Assembly: GCA_964464925.1 (NCBI GenBank)
Contig: CAYXLI010000012.1
Span: 106,703 to 170,702 of the forward strand
Reading direction: 5' to 3'
Origin: CAYXLI01 sp964464925
Lineage (GTDB): Bacteria > Acidobacteriota > Terriglobia > Bryobacterales > Bryobacteraceae
Length of the DNA stretch: 64,000 bases
Every line of letters begins with the position of its first letter. The stretch's first letter is position 1. A program made the position numbers and the translations under genes. The notes below the pieces were generated by a model. That model was not told the DNA's origin. It made no database searches and saw only the letters and a list, made by a program, of their open reading frames with translations. This document shows positions 7,986 to 16,099 of this stretch, one piece after another.

Positions 7986-8465
7986 ATGGTAGATATGCAA
8001 GGGAAACGTGCCCGGCGCGAGCGTGGCTTTTCGCTGATTGAGTTGCTGATTGTGGTGGCGATCATTCTGATCCTGGCTGCGATCGCGGTTCCGAAGCTCA
8101 ATCAAAACCGGATGTATACGCAGGAGACCGCAGCCATTCGGATGATTGGTACGATCCACACTGTGCAAACTCAGTATTACTCCCAGTACGGAAAGTACGC
8201 CACGAATCTGACGGAACTCGGTCCGCCGGCTAGCGGCCAGCCTGGCCCGACAGCGGCTGACCTGATACCGGCAGATTTGGCTGGAGGTAAGAAAAGCGGA
8301 TATATCTTTGCGCTACAGGCTGCTCCCACCGGCTATGTGGTGAACGCGAATCCTGAGGTCTACAACAGCACCGGCCGCCGCACGTTTTTCTCTGACCAGA
8401 CCTTGGTGATCCGGCAGAATTGGGGCCCCGAGCCCGCAACCCTCCAAAGCCCCGAACTGAAATAG
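7986..8465 (+). CDS. Type IV pilin-like / pseudopilin protein
   Basis: A 159-residue class III signal protein. The leader MVDMQGKRARRERG ends in Gly and is followed by FSLIELLIVVAIILILAAIA, the canonical prepilin peptidase site with Glu at mature position 5 and a long hydrophobic helix. The C-terminal domain is a short globular pilin head with TVQTQYYSQYGKYATNL, as in GspG-like pseudopilins. I chose ATG 7986; ATG 7995 would also work, while the frame start at 7884 would put 34 unrelated residues in front. It stands alone, without assembly genes nearby, so it may be a minor pilin using machinery encoded elsewhere. Confidence 0.88.
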   Translation: MVDMQGKRARRERGFSLIELLIVVAIILILAAIAVPKLNQNRMYTQETAAIRMIGTIHTVQTQYYSQYGKYATNLTELGPPASGQPGPTAADLIPADLAGGKKSGYIFALQAAPTGYVVNANPEVYNSTGRRTFFSDQTLVIRQNWGPEPATLQSPELK

Positions 8466-8497
8466 CGCCTCTATCCAGCGCCCTAACACCTTAGTGC

Positions 8498-8506
8498 TGC
8501 TATACT
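8498..8506 (+). promoter_or_regulatory. Extended -10 promoter element for the DUF1549 gene
   Basis: TG-c-TATACT, identical in layout to the element at 5106. It predicts transcription starting near 8513, at the foot of the dyad at 8511-8528. Confidence 0.4.
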
Positions 8507-8510
8507 ATCG

Positions 8511-8528
8511 ACGAGCTACAAAGCTCGT
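8511..8528. promoter_or_regulatory. Perfect dyad ACGAGCT-acaa-AGCTCGT in the 5' leader
   Basis: Seven-base perfect arms with a four-base loop, directly downstream of the extended -10 box. It can act as an operator on DNA or as a 5'-terminal mRNA hairpin. It ends 26 bases before the ATG at 8555, which is preceded by AGGGGG. Confidence 0.45.
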
Positions 8529-8554
8529 AATGTCTCTGTTGTAGGGGGCGCTCC

Positions 8555-10552
8555 ATGCGTCTTGGGTCTATTCGACCTTCGGTGGCAGCGGGATTATGTC
8601 TATCGCTGGCACTTAGTCCGATCTCTTCGTTCGCCTCGGAGGACAATGCGTCCTCGATGTTCAACTGTACGTTTCGCTCGGAGCCGGAGGCATTTCTCTC
8701 CGCGCAGGCGCGGGTGCAAAACGAAGTGTTCTCTAAAGTTTCGCGGCTCGCGAACGTGCGAGTTGCGGGACGCGCCTCCTTGGCCGCGCCATCCGACGTC
8801 CCTCGCCGGAACTTCATCGATGATGAGATCTTCGGGAAGTTAAACAGCAGCGGAGTAGCCTCCGCGTCGCTCACAAGCGACGAAGAATTTGTGCGCCGCA
8901 TTTACCTGGACCTGACGGGCCATCTGCCCAGTCCGGACCAGTTCCGCAGCTTCGTCGCAGACACATCGGACAACAAGAGAAACGACCTGATCGACACCCT
9001 CCTCTATTCGCCCGGCTTTACGGACAAGTGGACTATGTGGTTCGGGGATCTGTTTCAGAACACGATCCAGTTGTCCACGTCGGGCATCAACCGCCAGTTC
9101 GACGGGCGCAACGCGTTTTACTCTTATCTGCGAAACAGCGTTGCCGGACAGAAGTCGATCAACGATCTTGCGTGGGAGGTAATCGCGGCATCCGGCAACA
9201 ACTATGCGGCCGATACAGGAATGGTCAATTTCATGGCTGGTGCGCAGACAGCGGGCGGTCCCATCCAGGACACCTATGACCAGATGATGGTCAAGAGCGT
9301 CACCGCCTTCCTAGGCCTTTCCCATTACGACTGTCTTGCGTGCCACAGCGGGCGCGGCCACCTGGACCAACTAAATCTCTATGCCAAGGGTAAGACCCGC
9401 ATGGACGCCTGGGGAATGTCGGCGTTCTTCTCCAGGACGCGATGGACAGTGAACAATGGGAATGCAGCGGCGCGGCAGTATACGGACCCATCTTTCGGCA
9501 GCACCGACGTCTACGATGTCGCCGCCGGCCAGTATGATGCGAATGTCACGTTCGGCAATCGTCCCGCACACTGCGCGAACGCATTGCCAACGGATCCGAA
9601 AACGGGACGTTGTGCAGCGACGCAGTCCATCACTCCGATCTATCGCGACGGGCGCAAGCCGGCTGCGAATCAGAACTGGCGGGCAGCGTTCGCCAGTATG
9701 GTAGTCTCGGATCCTCTTTTTGCGATCAATTTCTCGAATCGGATCTGGAAAGCCTTCTTCAATATGGGCCTTATCGATCCTGTAGATTCCATCGATCCTG
9801 ACCGGTTAGATCCGGATAATCCTCCTCCGGATGGCTGGACGCTCCAGCCCACGCATCCGGAACTGCTGAGGAAACTCGCAGGCTCATTTGCCGACAGCGG
9901 ATACAATCTCCGCGAGCTAATGCGCACGATCGTCCAGTCGTCCGCGTATCAATTGAGTTCGCGGTACGACGGGGACTGGAAGTTGGACTATGTGCCGCTG
10001 TTCGCGAGGCACTACCCGCGGAGGTTGGATGCGGAAGAGATTCACGATGCAATCGCTCAGAGCACGGGTGTGTTTACCAAGTACACGGTGCAGGCGACGG
10101 GTTTCCGCACGTCTCCGACGGCGGCGTTCGACAATCTGCCGGACACGTTCATCTGGGCCATGAAGATGCCGGATACGAGCGAGCCGCGGAACAATGCAGC
10201 GAATGCTTCGGGGTTCATGAATAACTTCCTGCGCGGGAATCGTGACACGCAATTTCGCTCGCAGGCGGGCTCCGTTCTGCAGCAACTCAGCCTGATGAAC
10301 GACGGCTTCGTCAACAACAAGACGCGGATCTCAGTGTCTCCGACCCTCGCTGCCATTGCGAAGATGACAGACAGCGACTCGATCATCAACGAGATGTTTC
10401 TGACGTTCATGGCGCGATACCCCTCTGACCGCGAACATGATGCTGCGTCGAAGTTCCTCGCGAAGGCGAATACGGCCACACTGAAAAACTCGTCTATCGA
10501 AGACCTGGCCTGGGCGCTGATCAACAAGGTCGATTTCCTGTACAGCTTTTAG
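8555..10552 (+). CDS. Secreted DUF1549/DUF1553 protein with one c-type haem motif
   Basis: A 665-residue secreted protein (signal peptide about 1-27, ending ISSFAS). The first half carries the DUF1549 pattern (EEFVRRIYLDLTGHLPS...RNDLIDTLLYSPGFTDKW), the second half DUF1553-like features (NRIWKAFFNMGLIDPVD...LLRKLAGSFADSGYNLRELMRTIVQSSAYQ, and RRLDAEEIHDAI). C260-LA-C263-H264 is a single c-type haem attachment site in the middle. These domains are common in Planctomycetes and Acidobacteria, usually beside DUF1501 proteins, as here. Function is not established; a periplasmic electron-transfer or oxidoreductase role is inferred from the haem site. The DUF1501 gene follows seven bases later. Confidence 0.88.
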   Translation: MRLGSIRPSVAAGLCLSLALSPISSFASEDNASSMFNCTFRSEPEAFLSAQARVQNEVFSKVSRLANVRVAGRASLAAPSDVPRRNFIDDEIFGKLNSSGVASASLTSDEEFVRRIYLDLTGHLPSPDQFRSFVADTSDNKRNDLIDTLLYSPGFTDKWTMWFGDLFQNTIQLSTSGINRQFDGRNAFYSYLRNSVAGQKSINDLAWEVIAASGNNYAADTGMVNFMAGAQTAGGPIQDTYDQMMVKSVTAFLGLSHYDCLACHSGRGHLDQLNLYAKGKTRMDAWGMSAFFSRTRWTVNNGNAAARQYTDPSFGSTDVYDVAAGQYDANVTFGNRPAHCANALPTDPKTGRCAATQSITPIYRDGRKPAANQNWRAAFASMVVSDPLFAINFSNRIWKAFFNMGLIDPVDSIDPDRLDPDNPPPDGWTLQPTHPELLRKLAGSFADSGYNLRELMRTIVQSSAYQLSSRYDGDWKLDYVPLFARHYPRRLDAEEIHDAIAQSTGVFTKYTVQATGFRTSPTAAFDNLPDTFIWAMKMPDTSEPRNNAANASGFMNNFLRGNRDTQFRSQAGSVLQQLSLMNDGFVNNKTRISVSPTLAAIAKMTDSDSIINEMFLTFMARYPSDREHDAASKFLAKANTATLKNSSIEDLAWALINKVDFLYSF

Positions 10553-10559
10553 AGGTTCC

Positions 10560-11933
10560 ATGAAAGATCGATTCGGCAATGACTGGAGTAAGGTCAAGGG
10601 AACTTGGTTCTGGAAGGCGCCGCAACTCGGGCGGCGCATGTTCTTCCGCCACGTTGCGTCGGCTGTTGGCGGGTACTTTCTTCTGCCCTCGCGCCCCATG
10701 GAGACTGTCGCGAAGGCAGCTCCATCGACCATCAACACGGCGAAGAACGTTATCTTCATTCTGATGGCCGGCGCTCCGAGCCATTCAGATACCTTCGATC
10801 TGAAAGAAGGTCCGTGGACGCCGGCGTTTATGGCGCCCACGTCCTACGGAGACATCCGGTTCCCCCAGGGATTGATGCCGAAGATCGCCGATCAACTCGA
10901 CAGCATCGCACTGGTGCGGTCTGTGAAATCGTGGGCAGCCGTACACGGGCTCGCGCAGACGTGGGCCCAGATTGGCCGCAACCCGGTGAACGGCCTCTCC
11001 AAAATCGCTCCGCACATCGGAAGTGTAGTTGCGCTGGAGATGGGGCCGACTTCGAATAATCGTTCGTTGCCGCCGTTCTTATCCTTGAACACCGGCGGCG
11101 GCCCGGCGAACGGATACCTAGCTCCCGATTATGCTCCGTTTTATGTGAGCCCGGGCGGTGGCGGACTTGGCAATACGATGCATCCGAACGGCAGCGCTGT
11201 TTTTGACCGCCGGTACGGATTGTTGCAGGAGCTGGATGCGGAGACGAAGGAGGGCGGCGCTTTGGGCGGGACGATTCCCGACATGGCACAGTTCAACCTG
11301 AGCGCGCGCAAGTTGATGTATAACGCCGATATAGACCGGATCTTCACGTTCGACCAGGCTACGCGCAACCTCTACGGCAACACGGGCTTCGGCAATGCGT
11401 GCATCACGGCGCGCAACCTGCTCCGCGCGGACATGGGAACGCGCTTCATCCAGATCACGATCGGAAACTGGGATCACCATGCAAATATTTACGCACCGAA
11501 CGGCCCGTTGCAGGCCTTGTCGCGGCAATACGATGCAGGGTTAGGACAGTTAATCGCCGATCTGAAGCAGGACGGACTACTGGATTCCACGCTCATCGTG
11601 TCGTTCGGAGAATTCGGCCGAACGGTGGGGCCGCCGAATCAGCAAGCCGGACGAGATCACTTCCTGCAGCAGGCGGTGCTGATGGCGGGCGCGAAGATTC
11701 GCGGGAAGCGCGCCCTGGGTACAACGGATCAGACGGCTTCGCAGACGATCGATACCGGCTGGTCCCGAGATCGCGAGATTCGATTCGAAGATATCGAAGC
11801 GACCATCTACTCGGCTCTGGGTATCGATTGGACGACGGTGCGCCGGGACGACCCGCTCGGCCGCGGTTTCGAGTACGTCCCGTTCGCCGCATCCCAGGAT
11901 CTTTACGGGCCAGTGAACGAGCTGTGGGGATAA
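10560..11933 (+). CDS. DUF1501 domain protein, probable Tat export
   Basis: A 457-residue protein of the DUF1501 family, which has a sulfatase/alkaline-phosphatase-like fold. The N-terminal region has GRRMFFRHVASAVGGYFLLP, a twin-arginine-type signal displaced to about residues 24-44. Then come NVIFILMAGAPSHSDTFDLK (metal-site-like start), WAAVHGLAQTWAQIGRNP, GNWDHHANIY and FGEFGRTVGPPNQQAGRDHF. It starts seven bases after the DUF1549 gene, so the two form an operon, the arrangement usual in Acidobacteria and Planctomycetes. The substrate is unknown. Confidence 0.88.
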   Translation: MKDRFGNDWSKVKGTWFWKAPQLGRRMFFRHVASAVGGYFLLPSRPMETVAKAAPSTINTAKNVIFILMAGAPSHSDTFDLKEGPWTPAFMAPTSYGDIRFPQGLMPKIADQLDSIALVRSVKSWAAVHGLAQTWAQIGRNPVNGLSKIAPHIGSVVALEMGPTSNNRSLPPFLSLNTGGGPANGYLAPDYAPFYVSPGGGGLGNTMHPNGSAVFDRRYGLLQELDAETKEGGALGGTIPDMAQFNLSARKLMYNADIDRIFTFDQATRNLYGNTGFGNACITARNLLRADMGTRFIQITIGNWDHHANIYAPNGPLQALSRQYDAGLGQLIADLKQDGLLDSTLIVSFGEFGRTVGPPNQQAGRDHFLQQAVLMAGAKIRGKRALGTTDQTASQTIDTGWSRDREIRFEDIEATIYSALGIDWTTVRRDDPLGRGFEYVPFAASQDLYGPVNELWG

Positions 11934-11943
11934 CGGGAGGCCG

Positions 11944-12162
11944 TTACGCGCGAAGCTGAACCGGAATTCCGCTCCTGTGCAGAATGTTTTCGACTTCGGC
12001 TCCCGTCAGGCGGGACGCGTCGTACTCCACCAGGATGGAATCCATTCCTGGTGACACTTGCACACGTTCGATTCCGTACACTCCGTTTAAACGCGAGATG
12101 CGGTCCAGGAGAGTGTCGTCCAGAGGTTTCCCGAGTTCGTACGTGAGCTGAATCTTCGTCAT
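11944..12162 (-). CDS. Small ferredoxin-fold protein, HMA-like without CxxC
   Basis: A 72-residue protein with an apparent beta-alpha-beta-beta-alpha-beta pattern: KIQLTYEL, DDTLLDRISRLNGV, GIERVQVS, DSILVEYD, GAEVENILHRSG, IPVQLRA. This fits the heavy-metal-associated fold, and the phrase VEYD followed by a gap and an alpha helix is typical of it, but the metal-binding CxxC is absent. It may be a regulatory or structural variant. It starts 18 bases after the TrmJ-like stop and is probably cotranscribed with it. Confidence 0.65.
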   Translation of the reverse strand: MTKIQLTYELGKPLDDTLLDRISRLNGVYGIERVQVSPGMDSILVEYDASRLTGAEVENILHRSGIPVQLRA

Positions 12163-12180
12163 TGGAAACTTCAGAATAGC

Positions 12181-12903
12181 TCAGGCTCCGCGAACTTTCC
12201 AAAGTATCTGGCGCAAGATGCCCTGCCACGTAGGGGCGTCGCGGGCTGTGAGTGAAAGGCGATTGACCATACGGCGGATCTTGGACTCCGTCGTCTCGGC
12301 GGTTTTCGGATTCACATAGCCCGACTCGCGAGTCGCATCCAGCAACAGTTCCGTAAACCGGTGCAAGTCTTCCGCAGTGGCCGGCACAAGAGGCTCGGGT
12401 TCGCGTGCCACGGCAGCATCGGATCGAATTAATTCATACAGACACACTGCGACGGCCTGGCCGAGGTTCATCGACTCATGCTCCTCACGCGTGGGGATGC
12501 GAGTGAGCCAATGGCAGTAAGCCATCTCCCGATTTGACATGCCGAATTTCTCTGAGCCGAACAGCAGCGCCACGCGGCCTGATTGGGCCGCGTCCGCCAT
12601 GAGACGGCCAGCCATCTCCAGGCGGTGGAGTGGAAGCTGTAGCTCCCGGTGGCCGAGTGAGGTGGTCCCGACGACCAACGTGCAGTCCTTCACGGCGTCC
12701 TCGATACTGTGATATTGTTCACTGCTAGCGAGAATCGCAGAGGCATTCACTGCGGAGCGGGCCTCCTGATAGGCCACTTCATACGCGTTGACAATGCGCA
12801 GGTGGAGAAAACCGAAATTGCTCATGGCGCGCGCCGCGGCTCCGATATTGAGAGGGTTACGCGGAGACAGTAGCACTACGCGCAGCGCTTCGCGATTCAT
12901 CAT
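12181..12903 (-). CDS. trmJ: SPOUT-class RNA 2'-O-methyltransferase, TrmJ-like
   Basis: S-adenosylmethionine-dependent 2'-O-methylase, probably acting on tRNA position 32 as E. coli TrmJ does. The knot-fold landmarks are all present: RNPLNIGAAARAMSNFGF (motif 1), CTLVVGTTSL, VALLFGSEKFGMSN (motif 2) and SMNLGQAVAVCLYEL (motif 3). The frame opens at a TTG (12921), but ATG 12903 or 12900 is more likely because the longer form overlaps the divergent membrane-protein start. The C-terminal helix region (TRESGYVNPKTAETTESKIRRMVNRL) is also as in TrmJ. The symbol is by similarity; target specificity is not proven by sequence. Confidence 0.85.
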   Translation of the reverse strand: MMNREALRVVLLSPRNPLNIGAAARAMSNFGFLHLRIVNAYEVAYQEARSAVNASAILASSEQYHSIEDAVKDCTLVVGTTSLGHRELQLPLHRLEMAGRLMADAAQSGRVALLFGSEKFGMSNREMAYCHWLTRIPTREEHESMNLGQAVAVCLYELIRSDAAVAREPEPLVPATAEDLHRFTELLLDATRESGYVNPKTAETTESKIRRMVNRLSLTARDAPTWQGILRQILWKVRGA

Positions 12904-12914
12904 GGACTCAGCAT

Positions 12915-13553
12915 ATGACAACGATTGAGACGGTTGTGCTGAACCGCAGCTTCAGCGCAAATCGGTTTTTGCAATGGTTATCAGGCATTTATTTCGTTAT
13001 GTGGACGGCGATGGCTATTGCGCCGCTGGACCGACTGGATTGGCTGCTGGAAAACCTACTGGTTTTCGCATTCTGCGGGCTGCTCGTCTCTACCTACCGG
13101 CGCTTTCAGTTTTCTGACCTTTCCTACCTCTTCCTGTTCATCTTCATGATGCTGCACGCGCTCGGTGCGCACTATACCTACGGCCAGGTGCCGCTCGGGT
13201 ATTGGATCCGCGATCACTTCGGCTGGAACCGCAACCACTTCGATCGCATTGCGCACTTCTCCTACGGCCTGTTTTTCGCGTATCCGATCCGGGAGATCTG
13301 GATGCGCAACTTCGCGTCTGCAAATCGCTCCTGGAGCTACCTGGTTCCTGTGGAAGTAGTACTATCTACAAGCGCCTTCTTCGAACTGTTGGAAGCGTGG
13401 ATCGCGCAGGTAGTCAACCCGGAGCTGGCAAATCAGTATTTGGGATCCCAAGGCGACTACTTCGATGCGCAGAACGACATGGCGTCCGCGCTGCTGGGGT
13501 CCATCATCGCGATGGCATTCAACGCGTGGCATAACCGGCGGGCCACGCGCTAG
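12915..13553 (+). CDS. DUF2238 inner-membrane protein, YjdF-like
   Basis: A 212-residue membrane protein with about six hydrophobic segments. It carries the conserved family stretches MLHALGAHYTYG, HFDRIAHFSYGLFFAYPIRE, FFELLEAW and GDYFDAQNDMASALLGSIIA. His, Glu and Asp residues conserved inside the membrane suggest transport or enzymatic work, but E. coli YjdF itself has no established function. It is divergent from the TrmJ-like gene, and its last four bases overlap the end of speA. Confidence 0.85.
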   Translation: MTTIETVVLNRSFSANRFLQWLSGIYFVMWTAMAIAPLDRLDWLLENLLVFAFCGLLVSTYRRFQFSDLSYLFLFIFMMLHALGAHYTYGQVPLGYWIRDHFGWNRNHFDRIAHFSYGLFFAYPIREIWMRNFASANRSWSYLVPVEVVLSTSAFFELLEAWIAQVVNPELANQYLGSQGDYFDAQNDMASALLGSIIAMAFNAWHNRRATR

Positions 13554-15490
13554 AGCGCGTCTTCCAGGTACGTATAGCCGTGCAGACCTTCCTCATAGAA
13601 CCGGAGTAACCGTCCGGATTCTTCATAGCCGATCTTGCCGTCGCGGAGAGCTACCTCTACGTCCTTGCGAAACTGTTCAAGCAGGACCTTCGCGTTGAAC
13701 TGAACATAGTCGAGCACCTCGCGAACGGTATCACCCTGGATCACGGCATCTAAAATGATTTCGTTGTTGTCTCCGAGGTTGATATGTACGGCGTTCGTAT
13801 CGCCGAACAGGTTATGAAGGTCGCCCAGGATCTCCTGATACGCGCCAACCAGGAAGGCGGCCAGGTAGTAAGGCTTGCCGTTCAGTGAGTGCAGCGGCAG
13901 GGTCTTCTTTACGTCGCGCCGGTCGATAAACTGATCTACCTTGCCGTCGGAGTCGCACGAAATGTCGCCCAGCACCGCGTGGCGCACCGGCGGTTCACCC
14001 AGGCGGTGAATCGGCATGATCGGGAATAACTGCTTCACTGCCCAGCTATCGGGCATGCTTTGGAACAGTGAGAAGTTGCAGAAATACGTGTCCGCGAGCA
14101 TGCTCTCCAAGCCTTCCAGATCCTCGGGGAAGTAGTCGAGCCCCTTCGCCATCGTCTGAATGCGCCGGCAGGTTGCCCAGTAGTAGTTCTCGGCAAGACT
14201 GCGTTGTACCAGGGGAAGGTAACCGAGGCTGAACAGATTCAGCGCGGCGTCCAGAGCCTGTTGCGCATCGTGGAAGCTTTCGAGCAGGTTCTTGTTGCTG
14301 AGTCCACGATAGGTGTCGCGCAGGTCAATGAGCGGCTGCTCGGCCTCTTCCGGCAGTTCCATGTTCATGTCCGGCTCACCGAACCCACTCACGCCCAGCA
14401 CGTTGAAGATCAGTACACTGTGATACGCGGCCACGGCGCGGCCGCTCTCGGTGATGATGGTCGGGTGCGGCACTTCGGCTTCGTCGCAGACGTTCTGGAT
14501 GTGGTACACCACGTCATTCGCATATTCCTGAAGCGTATAGTTCACGCTCGATTCAAAATCCGTCTGCGAACCGTCGTAGTCGATGCCCAAGCCGCCGCCG
14601 ACGTCCATATACTTCAGGCCGGCGCCCGCCTTTTTCAATTCGACATAGATGCGGATCGCTTCCTGCACCGCACCTTTCACCTGTCGAATGTTCGTGATCT
14701 GGCTGCCGAGATGGAAATGGAGAAGTTCGACCGTATCCTCCATCCCTAGGGCCTTCAGCGTGTCCAGCGCACGGAGCGCTTCACTGACCGTCAAGCCGAA
14801 TTTGGATCGATAGCCGCCGGATGATTTCCAGCGTCCAGAACCGCGGCTGGCCAGCTTCACGCGCAGGCCGATGGTTGGCTTCACGCCAAACCGTTGGGCG
14901 TGCTTCAGGATCAAATCGAGTTCCGTGAATTTTTCGACTACGGGCGTGATGTTGCGGCCGATCTTCTTGGCCAGCATCACGGTCTCAATGTACTCGTCGT
15001 CTTTGAAACCGTTGCAAATGATGGGCGTGTCGTTCTCGGCAATTGCCATTACGGCCATCAGTTCCGGCTTCGAACCTGCCTCGAGGCCAAATTGGTAGGG
15101 ACGACCGTACTCGAAGACTTCTTCAACAACCTGCCGCTGCTGGTTCACCTTGATGGGGAACACGCAGCAGTAGCCGCCTTTGTATCCGTGTTCGGCGATG
15201 GCATTCTGGAATGCGCCGTGAATCTCGCTCAGCCGGTGCTTCAGGATCTCGCCGAAACGAATCAGGATAGGTGGGGCGATACCGCGAAGAACGAGGGTTT
15301 CCACCAGTTCCTTGAGGTCGACGCGCCGATTCGGGTCCTTGCTGGGATGAACGAACATATGGCCGTTCTCCCCAACCGAGAAATACCCCTTGCCCCAGCT
15401 CGCCACGTCATACAGCTCCGCGGCGTCTGTGACCGTCCAGCGCTCTGTCGGCTCGAGAATCTGCGTGCCATCAATCTTCAATGTTGCCAA
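13550..15490 (-). CDS. speA: Biosynthetic arginine decarboxylase
   Basis: PLP enzyme decarboxylating arginine to agmatine, the start of putrescine/spermidine synthesis. The 646-residue length and motifs match SpeA (alanine-racemase-fold type): GYCCVFPIKVNQQRQ with the PLP lysine K114, GLEAGSKPELMA, LLHFHLGSQITNIR, YMDVGGGLGIDYDG, and the C-terminal SCDSDGKVDQF. The start is a TTG at 15490, with GGGAGG about 11 bases upstream. There is no agmatinase or other polyamine gene beside it in the window. Confidence 0.96.
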   Translation of the reverse strand: MATLKIDGTQILEPTERWTVTDAAELYDVASWGKGYFSVGENGHMFVHPSKDPNRRVDLKELVETLVLRGIAPPILIRFGEILKHRLSEIHGAFQNAIAEHGYKGGYCCVFPIKVNQQRQVVEEVFEYGRPYQFGLEAGSKPELMAVMAIAENDTPIICNGFKDDEYIETVMLAKKIGRNITPVVEKFTELDLILKHAQRFGVKPTIGLRVKLASRGSGRWKSSGGYRSKFGLTVSEALRALDTLKALGMEDTVELLHFHLGSQITNIRQVKGAVQEAIRIYVELKKAGAGLKYMDVGGGLGIDYDGSQTDFESSVNYTLQEYANDVVYHIQNVCDEAEVPHPTIITESGRAVAAYHSVLIFNVLGVSGFGEPDMNMELPEEAEQPLIDLRDTYRGLSNKNLLESFHDAQQALDAALNLFSLGYLPLVQRSLAENYYWATCRRIQTMAKGLDYFPEDLEGLESMLADTYFCNFSLFQSMPDSWAVKQLFPIMPIHRLGEPPVRHAVLGDISCDSDGKVDQFIDRRDVKKTLPLHSLNGKPYYLAAFLVGAYQEILGDLHNLFGDTNAVHINLGDNNEIILDAVIQGDTVREVLDYVQFNAKVLLEQFRKDVEVALRDGKIGYEESGRLLRFYEEGLHGYTYLEDAL

Positions 15491-15521
15491 CTTCCAGGAA
15501 CCCTCCCAACTGTAGTGTCAA

Positions 15522-15549
15522 TTGAATTCTCGCATGGGCCAAGTATAAT
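15522..15549 (+). promoter_or_regulatory. Promoter TTGAAT-16-TATAAT for the next gene
   Basis: TTGAAT at 15522-15527 and a perfect TATAAT at 15544-15549, spacer 16. The predicted start of transcription (about 15556) is four bases from the ATG at 15560, and no ribosome binding site is present, so the message may be leaderless. Confidence 0.5.
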
Positions 15550-15559
15550 TTGGTGACGA

Positions 15560-16099
15560 ATGCGTGAACAGTATTGGGGATGCGCGCGGGGCGCTTTGCG
15601 TTTGATATTCGTTGCGCTTTTCTGCTCCGCGGGTCAAGCTGCCACCGCCGTGGTGGAGTGCATCGCCGATTCGGCGGTTGGCCCTGCGAATATGGGCACC
15701 GCCCGGCAATTGCCGCTCACGGGAGTAATGATGCGCTTCCGCTTCGAGGCGATCCGCAATTGGAAGATCGGGCGGGCTGAACTGCACGTTCACCTCGCCC
15801 AAGGAACTCAGCCGCCGAACCTGGAGATTGCCGTTTCCCAAGTACCGTTTCGGGAGAACGAGCCCGTCAAGCTGGACCTGAAAAAGCTCCAGTTCCTGCG
15901 CCACAAAACAGAGGGCCGGGAAGAGGGATGGATGAGCCTCGGCATAGAGCCGTCGCTAGTGGAGATGCTCGCTTCCGGGAAAGCCATCACCTTGGTGATC
16001 CGTGATCGAGCTTCGGCCGCGGCTACACGCTTCATCGACTCGAGAGAGAATAACTTCACCGCGGCTTACCTGCTGGTGGACGGCGAGAAGCCGCGCTAG
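15560..16099 (+). CDS. Secreted protein of unknown function (beta-sandwich-like)
   Basis: A 179-residue protein with an N-terminal signal peptide (hydrophobic LRLIFVALFCSAGQAATA, cleavage near residue 28). The mature part looks like a small beta-sandwich: repeated hydrophobic/polar strands such as IGRAELHVHLAQG, LEIAVSQVPF, GWMSLGIEPSLVEML, AITLVIRDRASAA and NFTAAYLLVDGE. The overall pattern recalls DNRLRE/CBM96-type secreted domains, where a strand pair ends with a remark like TFASRE...PYLLV; that assignment is a guess. Its 3' end overlaps galE by four bases. It probably works in the periplasm. Confidence 0.68.
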   Translation: MREQYWGCARGALRLIFVALFCSAGQAATAVVECIADSAVGPANMGTARQLPLTGVMMRFRFEAIRNWKIGRAELHVHLAQGTQPPNLEIAVSQVPFRENEPVKLDLKKLQFLRHKTEGREEGWMSLGIEPSLVEMLASGKAITLVIRDRASAAATRFIDSRENNFTAAYLLVDGEKPR

